From NCBI GenBank assembly GCA_943787675.1, contig CALSNK010000007.1, positions 1 to 64,000 on the forward strand: DNA of 64,000 bases, in the 5' to 3' direction. Shown here piece after piece: positions 57,915-64,000 of this stretch. The translations under genes and the position numbers were made by a program. The first letter of the stretch is position 1. Each line of letters begins with the position of its first letter. The stretch is from an uncultured Pseudomonadales bacterium (GTDB lineage: Bacteria; Pseudomonadota; Gammaproteobacteria; Pseudomonadales; Porticoccaceae). The notes under the pieces were generated by a model. That model was given only the letters and a program-made list of their open reading frames with translations, was not told where the DNA came from and searched no databases.

Positions 57915-58061
57915 TGTGTGGAAACATAGTTGGTCTGTGTCTATCTTTATGAGTACTAAGTGGAATAATAGTAGCTTTGGAACTCCTGTCTTTCGCTAGT
58001 AAATTTTCTAATAGAAAATACTGTTTTAATCAATAATTTGATAAAGAGTGAGCCTATCTAC

Positions 58062-59105
58062 ATGGTTCTATTAGTTACTTACGTACTAGTCGCTCTCGGG
58101 TTTTCATTTTTATGCTCTATTGCTGAGGCCGTATTATTAAGTGTTACTAGTGCGCATATCGCCTTGCTGGAAAAACAGGGAAAACCAGCAGGGCCTCTGT
58201 TGCGGTCCTTGAAAAACGATGTCAACAAACCCCTGGCGGCCATCCTAACCCTAAATACCATTGCTCATACTGTAGGTGCTGCAGGGGCTGGTGCTCAGGC
58301 GGCGCAGATTTTTGGTAATGCTTATGTTGGCGTCATTTCTGCCATATTAACTTTATTGATTTTGGTATTTTCTGAAATTATTCCCAAAACCCTTGGCGCC
58401 CATTACTGGCGAGAGCTGTCTTCAGTGACTGGGTTTGTTCTAAAATATTTGATTATTATTCTATACCCCTTTGTGAAGCTGGCAGAAAAAATAACGGGCA
58501 ATTTAACCCATGGAGTAACACTTAGTGGTTTTAGCCGTGAGGAGTTTGTTGCGCTCGCTGATTTGAGTTATCAGGAGGGGCAAATTGCGGAGCAGGAGTC
58601 CAAGATTTTAACAAATTTACTGCGGTTGCGAGAGACTCATGTTTCTGTAGCAATGACGCCCAGAACGGTTGTTTTTTCCCTCCCTGAAACGGTGACTGTT
58701 GAAGAATTTTTTCACAAGTATGAACAGCGGACTTTCTCCCGTATACCTATATATAAAAACGAGCCAGAGAATATTGTAGGCTTTGTTTTTCGCAGTGATC
58801 TTCTATTAGCTCAAGCTAGAGGTAATGGTGCTAATGCGTTAAGCAATTATCAACATGCTATTACTGCAACATTGGAATCGACCTCCTTAGCGCATGTACT
58901 CAATGAGCTGTTAACATTAAGAGTGCACATGATGCTAGTTGTTGATGAATACGGTGGTGTTGAAGGTATTGTCACTTTAGAGGATGTTTTAGAAACATTA
59001 ATTGGCCTTGAGATTGTTGACGAAAAAGATGAGGCCGTAGATATGCAAAAGGAAGCGAAGCGTTTGTGGCGGCGGCGAGAAGAAAAGAGGGGGGGGCAGT
59101 ATTAA
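58062..59105 (+). CDS. CNNM/CorC-type membrane protein (DUF21 plus CBS pair)
   Basis: About 347 residues. The DUF21 membrane domain has four helices (~1-150) with FLCSIAEAVLLSVTSAHIALLE and LTLNTIAHTVGAAGAGAQAAQ, followed by SEIIPKTLGAHYW. A CBS pair (~195-330) carries VAMTPRTVVFSLP and DEYGGVEGIVTLEDVLETLIG. The family exports Mg2+ or other divalent ions; no C-terminal CorC_HlyC domain is present, only a basic tail (KRLWRRREEKRG). I use ATG 58062 rather than TTG 58038. Confidence 0.9.
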   Translation: MVLLVTYVLVALGFSFLCSIAEAVLLSVTSAHIALLEKQGKPAGPLLRSLKNDVNKPLAAILTLNTIAHTVGAAGAGAQAAQIFGNAYVGVISAILTLLILVFSEIIPKTLGAHYWRELSSVTGFVLKYLIIILYPFVKLAEKITGNLTHGVTLSGFSREEFVALADLSYQEGQIAEQESKILTNLLRLRETHVSVAMTPRTVVFSLPETVTVEEFFHKYEQRTFSRIPIYKNEPENIVGFVFRSDLLLAQARGNGANALSNYQHAITATLESTSLAHVLNELLTLRVHMMLVVDEYGGVEGIVTLEDVLETLIGLEIVDEKDEAVDMQKEAKRLWRRREEKRGGQY

Positions 59106-59340
59106 AAAGCCATGAGATTATGGATAAATCAGGTTCAGACCGTTCCGAATTACTGTCGTAGAGAGATGTTGAGCGGTGCTTAAGCCATTTGGCTGTGGCG
59201 CGGAATGTGTTCCAATCTAAAAAAACCGCTGCTGGAATTGTATTAGTGCTCCTCTGTCCAAATTTCTTAGGTTAGCACTAATATATGTAGATGATTATGG
59301 GGAGGGGTCGCGTCAGCGAAAGCTCCCTCAGACTAAGTAG

Positions 59341-59745
59341 CTATTTCACCTTAATCACAATCTTTTCTGACAGAACCGCTGGGTTATGGGGAATATGATA
59401 TTTGTCGCCCATCAATAGTTGTAGGCTGTGATCACCTGGTTCTAGATTCAACATGACCTCAGTTTGACCACCACCAAAATGAACATGATTTGCGCTGGCT
59501 GGCACAGGCATTGTCAAATCAGGCAGGGTATCCACGTCAATCAACAAATGATGGTGCCCAGTGTTGGGTTTATCGACACCGGCAGGCGCAACGCCCATAC
59601 CTGACAAACCGAAACGTATCGCGACAGGGCTGCTGACTTCGGCACCATTGATGGGGCTGATAATATAGACGTTGGCTGAAGGTGCTTCGGACGCTATGAC
59701 GCCAAAAGAGCTGAGTGACAGTAGTAATAGGCAGATTTTGATCAT
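59341..59745 (-). CDS. DUF4399 periplasmic protein
   Basis: A 134-residue protein with a signal peptide (MIKICLLLLSLSSFGVIA). Its mature domain carries VYIISPINGAEVSSPVAIRFGLSGMGVAPAG, NTGHHHLLIDVDTLPD, ANHVHFGGGQTEV and LEPGDHSLQLLMGD. The His-rich HHH and HVHFGGGQ motifs suggest a metal site, but no function is established. It lies 80 bases after recN on the same strand. The 235 bases between it and the preceding CNNM gene hold nothing recognisable. Confidence 0.88.
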   Translation of the reverse strand: MIKICLLLLSLSSFGVIASEAPSANVYIISPINGAEVSSPVAIRFGLSGMGVAPAGVDKPNTGHHHLLIDVDTLPDLTMPVPASANHVHFGGGQTEVMLNLEPGDHSLQLLMGDKYHIPHNPAVLSEKIVIKVK

Positions 59746-59825
59746 GGGATTATTTACTCTTGCTTGATAACGTTGGGTTAAATGTTTGGGCCGGTCTGTC
59801 GCTTAGAGCCTATGGCTTAGGGTTT

Positions 59826-61502
59826 TTACCCAGCGGCAGCCAGGCTAAGTAACTCAGTGGCATGGGACAGGGTTTGGTCGGTAACAGTTGCGCCACCCAA
59901 CATACGAGCCAGCTCCTCAATACGTTCTTGCTGACTAAGTGGCGTCATAAGAGACGCGGCACTCTGGGTATCCACAACCTTACTGGCGCGGTAATGATGA
60001 TGGGCATGGGCAGCCACCTGAGGCTGGTGAGTTACACTAATCACCTGACCGCGATCACCCAGGGTTTTGAGCAGCTGGCCAACAATATCTGCCGTACTGC
60101 CACCGATACCCACATCGACCTCATCAAAGACCAGCGTTGGGATTTTAGAATGGGCCGCAGCCACTACCTGAATGGCAAGGCTTACACGGGAAAGCTCGCC
60201 ACCAGAGGCAATTTTTGCCAGAGGCTTATGGGGCTGCCCTGGGTTGGTGGCAATAACAAACTCCACCTCTTCAAAACCACTGGCGCGATATTCGCCTTCA
60301 TTAAGGGCGGTAAGCTGAACCAATAACTCGGCACCTTCCATGCTGAGTTTCTGGAGCTGCTGATTAATTTCTGAGGCCATGGTCTTCGAGGCCTTTTCAC
60401 GAATAGCGCTGAGCTTCTTCGCTGAGGCTTCATAGGCAGTGGCCAACGCATCGAGTTGCTGTTGCAGGGCATCAATGCTCTCGCCACCATCTTGCAGACT
60501 TTGCAGTTCCTGCTCGAGGAGCGTTAATGTTTCCGCGAGCTGTTCAGCGTTTACCCGGTGTTTACGGGCCAGCTGGAAAATAACCGCCAGCTGCTCTTCA
60601 ACTAGCTGCAAACGCTGTGGGTCCGCTTCAAAGCGATCCACATAGCTTTCAATTTCACTGGTGGCTTCTTCAATCTGAATAAGGCCACTTTGCAGTAGCT
60701 CCTCAGCGTTGCTTAGAGCCTCTGGCTTATGTTTTAAGCCGGCCAGTGTCGACAGGGCGCGGTTGAGGCCGTCACGCACATTAAAGCCTTCAGTTTGATC
60801 ACAGATCGCCAGAACACTTTGGCTCTCCACAAGAATCTGGTCGGCATTTGCCAGGGTTTGCTGTTCTAGCTCAAGCTTTGCGAGGGAGGTAGGGGCGAGG
60901 TCGAGCTGCTGTAACTCATTCACCTGAAAGCTGAGTAAATCTTTACGGGCAATAAGCTCATCCGACCGCTCCATAAGGCTACTGAGCTTTTTGTGGGCGC
61001 TGTGCCACTGTCGGTAGCAAGTACTTACTTGTACGGCTAGATCAGTGGTGTCGGCATAGTCGTCTAATAATTTGCGATGAGTCTCGCGGCGCAATAGAGA
61101 CTGGTGTTCGTGTTGACTGTGAATATCGGTGAGCATTTCGCCGAGCTGTTGGAGCTGCTGCATGGTGCAGCTTTGGCCGTTAATATAGCCTCGCGAGCGG
61201 CCTTCTATCGTGTAGAGGCGGCGCAGTATGCATTGATCGTCTGCATTATAATCGTTGCTCTCAAGCCATTCGCTGGCTTCTTCTAGACCTTTAATGTCAA
61301 AGGTCGCGGTAATTTCTGCACGGTCCTTACCATGACGAATGGTACCCGTATCTGCGCGGTCACCCAGTGCCATACCCAATGCATCCAGAACCAGTGATTT
61401 ACCGGCGCCGGTTTCTCCTGTGATCGCGGTAGTGCCACCGGAAAATTCAATCTCCAGGGTTTCCACCAGGGTGTAATTATTAATATTGATCGATAGCAGC
61501 AC
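59826..61502 (-). CDS. recN: DNA repair protein RecN
   Basis: A 558-residue SMC-like ATPase. Walker A is GETGAGKSLVLDALGMALG (residues 29-47), followed by FDIKGLEEAS..., a long coiled coil (~150-365) and the C-terminal ASGGELSRVSLAIQVV signature with Walker B LVFDEVDVGIGG. It acts early in recombinational double-strand break repair. A possible LexA half-site lies just upstream. Divergent from grpE, as in Pseudomonas. Confidence 0.96.
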   Translation of the reverse strand: MLLSININNYTLVETLEIEFSGGTTAITGETGAGKSLVLDALGMALGDRADTGTIRHGKDRAEITATFDIKGLEEASEWLESNDYNADDQCILRRLYTIEGRSRGYINGQSCTMQQLQQLGEMLTDIHSQHEHQSLLRRETHRKLLDDYADTTDLAVQVSTCYRQWHSAHKKLSSLMERSDELIARKDLLSFQVNELQQLDLAPTSLAKLELEQQTLANADQILVESQSVLAICDQTEGFNVRDGLNRALSTLAGLKHKPEALSNAEELLQSGLIQIEEATSEIESYVDRFEADPQRLQLVEEQLAVIFQLARKHRVNAEQLAETLTLLEQELQSLQDGGESIDALQQQLDALATAYEASAKKLSAIREKASKTMASEINQQLQKLSMEGAELLVQLTALNEGEYRASGFEEVEFVIATNPGQPHKPLAKIASGGELSRVSLAIQVVAAAHSKIPTLVFDEVDVGIGGSTADIVGQLLKTLGDRGQVISVTHQPQVAAHAHHHYRASKVVDTQSAASLMTPLSQQERIEELARMLGGATVTDQTLSHATELLSLAAAG

Positions 61503-61524
61503 GGATTTTAACCAATAGACTTTG

Positions 61525-61540
61525 ATTTATGTTTATACAG
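61525..61540 (-). promoter_or_regulatory. Possible LexA (SOS) box upstream of recN
   Basis: The minus strand reads CTGTATAAACATAAAT, which matches the enterobacterial CTGTATATATATACAG pattern at 12 of 16 positions. The left half CTGTATA is perfect but the right CAG is lost. It lies 23-38 bases before the recN ATG. recN is SOS-induced in many bacteria, so this is a plausible but imperfect site. Confidence 0.35.
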
Positions 61541-61563
61541 AACAGATTGCCGTTAAGCAATCG

Positions 61564-61591
61564 CTTGAAACTTAATAGTTTGCCCCCATAT
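61564..61591 (+). promoter_or_regulatory. Sigma-32 heat-shock promoter of grpE
   Basis: CTTGAAA (61564-61570), a 13-base spacer and CCCCATAT (61584-61591) match the sigma-32 consensus almost perfectly. The likely start lies about 60 bases before grpE. Confidence 0.9.
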
Positions 61592-61657
61592 CTAGGACTA
61601 GCGAAATTCTAGGGATCCATTGGATCAATCTCACATATAAACAAGTAAGGAGTTGGC

Positions 61658-62260
61658 GTGTCCGAAGAAACCAACAATGACGACAAAACAGCTGTAAATG
61701 ATGATCAGGTTCTTCCTGAAACTGAGCAGAAAGCGACGCTCGAAGAAGTAAACGCCGATATAGAGGCAGAGTTACTCGATGAGTTGGATAAAGAGCCTGA
61801 GCAGTCTGAAACCGAACAGCTGCAACAGCAGGTCGCCGGCGCCAATGATCAGGTGTTGCGCGTGCAGGCAGAGATGCAGAATCTCCGTCGCCGTGCCGAG
61901 CGCGATGTCGAGAATGCCCATAAATATGCCCTGGATAAATTTGCCCCTGAGCTTTTGCCCGTGGTGGATAACCTAGAGCGCGCACTGGCAACAATAGATG
62001 CTGAAGATCCTGCACAAAAATCTGTTGCCGAAGGCATAGAGCTCACCCTCAAGACATTTGTCGATGTTCTGGTGCGGTTTAAGGTGGAAGCCGTTGATCC
62101 CGCTGGACAGCCCTTCGATGCAGAGTTTCATCAGGCCGTTAGCATGGTGCCAAACCCAGATCTCGAGCCAAACACGGTAATGGACGTATTTCAAAAGGGT
62201 TATACCTTAAATGGTCGGCTACTTAGGCCTGCAATGGTCGTTGTATCAAAGCCAGCCTAA
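61658..62260 (+). CDS. grpE: Nucleotide exchange factor GrpE
   Basis: A 200-residue GrpE starting at GTG 61658 with AAGGAG immediately upstream. An acidic N-terminus (~1-55) precedes the long dimer helix ([27 protein letters not shown], ~70-97) and the C-terminal beta wing with [43 protein letters not shown]. It releases ADP from DnaK, the next gene. Confidence 0.95.
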   Translation: MSEETNNDDKTAVNDDQVLPETEQKATLEEVNADIEAELLDELDKEPEQSETEQLQQQVAGANDQVLRVQAEMQNLRRRAERDVENAHKYALDKFAPELLPVVDNLERALATIDAEDPAQKSVAEGIELTLKTFVDVLVRFKVEAVDPAGQPFDAEFHQAVSMVPNPDLEPNTVMDVFQKGYTLNGRLLRPAMVVVSKPA

Positions 62261-62289
62261 TAAAAAGTGGCTTATTAATCGCCGCAACC

Positions 62290-62317
62290 TTGAAATTGTG
62301 GAAACAGCATCCATATA
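62290..62317 (+). promoter_or_regulatory. Second sigma-32-type promoter between grpE and dnaK
   Basis: CTTGAAA (62290-62296), 13 bases, then ATCCATAT (62310-62317). The -35 is perfect and the -10 matches six of eight bases. The likely start is about 65 bases before dnaK, so dnaK can be heat-induced apart from grpE. Confidence 0.7.
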
Positions 62318-62387
62318 AAGAACAAGCAAGACCATAAACAGATAACCCTGGAAACAGGCACTTAAGACAAGTAACGGAGAATATGTA

Positions 62388-64000
62388 ATGGGAAAAATTA
62401 TCGGAATTGATTTGGGAACGACCAACTCATGTGTTGCCGTACTCGAAGGCGATAAGCCCAAAGTAATTGAAAACGCAGAAGGCGCACGCACTACCCCTTC
62501 TGTTGTGGCTTATACAGAAGAAGGCGAAATTTTAGTTGGCCAATCAGCCAAGCGTCAGGCAGTCACTAATCCACACAACACGGTTTACGCGGTTAAGCGT
62601 TTGATCGGTCGTCGTTTTGAAGACGATGTTGTGCAAAAAGACATCAAAATGGTGCCCTACAAAATTGTTAAGGCCGACAACGGTGATGCATGGGTAGAGA
62701 TCAAAGGCGACAGCAAAGCAGCGCCGCAGATTTCTGCTGAAGTACTCAAGAAAATGAAAAAGACCGCCGAAGACTACCTTGGCGAAACTATTTCTGAAGC
62801 CGTTATTACTGTTCCTGCCTACTTCAACGATTCACAGCGTCAGGCAACTAAGGATGCTGGTCGTATTGCCGGTCTCGATGTTAAGCGCATCATTAACGAG
62901 CCAACGGCAGCAGCATTGGCCTACGGTATCGACAAAACACCAGGAGACAGCGTTGTTGCTGTTTACGATCTAGGTGGTGGTACTTTCGATATCTCGATTA
63001 TTGAGATTGCCGACGTCGATGGCGAGAAGCAATTTGAAGTACTGGCCACTAACGGAGACACATTCCTCGGGGGTGAAGACTTCGATATGCGTTTAATCGA
63101 ATATTTATCCGCTGAATTCAAAACCGACAGCGGCATTGATATTCACGGTGATCCACTGGCCATGCAGCGTCTTAAAGAAGCCGCAGAGAAAGCCAAGATC
63201 GAACTGTCTTCAAGCTCACAGACCGAAGTTAACCTGCCGTATATCACTGCAGATGCTACGGGTCCTAAGCACCTGGTGGTTAAGCTTACTCGCGCCAAGC
63301 TAGAGTCCTTGGTTGAAGAGCTGGTTGAGCGTTCATTAGCGCCGCTTAAAGTGGCCCTAAAAGACGCAGGCAAGTCTACGTCCGAGATCGACGAGATTAT
63401 CTTGGTCGGTGGCCAGACACGTATGCCACTGGTACAGGAAAAAGTAACCGCATTCTTCGGCAAAGAGCCACGTAAAGATGTTAACCCAGACGAAGCGGTT
63501 GCCGTTGGTGCTGCACTCCAGGGCGCTGTACTGTCTGGTGATGTAACAGACGTGCTGCTTCTAGACGTAACACCTCTCAGCTTGGGTATCGAGACCATGG
63601 GTGGCGTAGCTACTCCAGTGATCGAGAAGAACACCACGATTCCTACTAAGAAATCGCAGATTTTCTCGACCGCTGACGACAATCAAACCGCTGTAACCAT
63701 TCACGTGGTGCAGGGTGAGCGCAAGCAGGCCACAGGCAATAAATCACTGGGTCGTTTTGATTTGGCCGATATTCCGCCAGCGCCTCGCGGCATGCCACAG
63801 ATCGAAGTTACCTTTGATATTGATGCTAACGGTATTTTGCACGTAGGCGCCAAAGACAAGGCAACGGGCAAAGAGCAGTCGATTATTATTAAAGCCTCTT
63901 CAGGTCTTTCTGATGACGAAATCGATGCCATGGTTAAAGATGCTGAAGCCAACGCGGCAGAAGACGAGAAGTTTACAGAGCTGGTACAGGCGCGCAACAC
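62388..64000 (+). CDS. dnaK: Molecular chaperone DnaK (partial, runs off the window end)
   Basis: The first ~537 residues of DnaK/Hsp70. The ATPase domain has [69 protein letters not shown] and [13 protein letters not shown]. The linker [19 protein letters not shown] near residue 388 leads into the substrate-binding beta domain. The lid helix bundle is cut by the window end. The start ATG 62388 gives [14 protein letters not shown]. Confidence 0.98.
   Translation, partial: MGKIIGIDLGTTNSCVAVLEGDKPKVIENAEGARTTPSVVAYTEEGEILVGQSAKRQAVTNPHNTVYAVKRLIGRRFEDDVVQKDIKMVPYKIVKADNGDAWVEIKGDSKAAPQISAEVLKKMKKTAEDYLGETISEAVITVPAYFNDSQRQATKDAGRIAGLDVKRIINEPTAAALAYGIDKTPGDSVVAVYDLGGGTFDISIIEIADVDGEKQFEVLATNGDTFLGGEDFDMRLIEYLSAEFKTDSGIDIHGDPLAMQRLKEAAEKAKIELSSSSQTEVNLPYITADATGPKHLVVKLTRAKLESLVEELVERSLAPLKVALKDAGKSTSEIDEIILVGGQTRMPLVQEKVTAFFGKEPRKDVNPDEAVAVGAALQGAVLSGDVTDVLLLDVTPLSLGIETMGGVATPVIEKNTTIPTKKSQIFSTADDNQTAVTIHVVQGERKQATGNKSLGRFDLADIPPAPRGMPQIEVTFDIDANGILHVGAKDKATGKEQSIIIKASSGLSDDEIDAMVKDAEANAAEDEKFTELVQARN

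Noticed and set aside
63143..63682. 179-codon minus-strand frame near the window end
   Set aside because: It is the antisense shadow of dnaK, which is open across this whole region on the plus strand.

Overview
The window is a chromosomal segment of a gammaproteobacterium. Gene order is close to two Pseudomonas-type housekeeping blocks: gatBAC/mreBCD/maf/rng/yhdP/nit/darP, then npr/rapZ/ptsN/hpf/rpoN/lptBAC/kdsCD, mlaC/ibaG/murA/hisGDC/degS; and yhbY, rlmE/ftsH/folP/glmM/tpiA/secG/tRNA-Leu, tRNA-fMet/rimP/nusA/infB/rbfA/truB/rpsO/pnp, recN/grpE/dnaK. Base composition looks near-balanced. A marine lineage of the Cellvibrionales/Pseudomonadales type is my inference from gene order and protein style; no rRNA is present to test it.

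Region 1 (0-16.9 kb): the 5' end of a uracil-DNA glycosylase-like gene, a DoxX protein, a TRIC-type channel, a short repeat array, GatCAB, the MreBCD cell-shape operon running into maf, rng and yhdP, a nitrilase-family hydrolase, then darP and mgtE on the other strand. mreC appears to start at a rare ATT codon. tldD and pmbA (tldE), normally found around nit and darP, are both missing, and a six-copy 25-bp tandem repeat lies at the tldD position.

Region 2 (16.9-31.6 kb): the nitrogen-PTS/sigma-54 cluster, LPS transport and Kdo synthesis genes, then divergently mlaC-ibaG-murA-hisGDC. Only mlaC remains of the usual mlaFEDCB operon. degS converges on hisC.

Region 3 (31.6-51.3 kb): yhbY divergent from rlmE-ftsH, then folP, glmM, tpiA, secG and tRNA-Leu(GAG). 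A 4-kb insert separates tRNA-Leu from tRNA-fMet; it holds a decayed gene remnant, a frameshifted TauD-type oxygenase, a D-2-hydroxyacid dehydrogenase-like flavoprotein and DjlA. After it comes the translation/transcription operon rimP-nusA-infB-rbfA-truB, then rpsO and pnp, with visible leader hairpins before rimP and pnp.

Region 4 (51.3-58 kb): the accessory island. It begins after a strong terminator behind pnp and contains a small secreted peptide next to coding-like debris, a 236-residue secreted protein with four cysteines, an unplaced 274-residue protein, and 1.6 kb of repeat-rich non-coding DNA. That DNA includes a 65-bp degenerate copy of an internal piece of pnp. Next come a HipBA-type toxin-antitoxin module and a frameshifted REP-associated (RAYT/IS200-like) transposase. 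Two copies of a ~190-bp element, one immediately upstream of the transposase, bracket hipBA.

Region 5 (58-64 kb): a CNNM/CorC-type membrane protein, a small DUF4399 periplasmic protein, recN, and grpE-dnaK, each of the last two preceded by a sigma-32-type promoter. dnaK runs off the window end.
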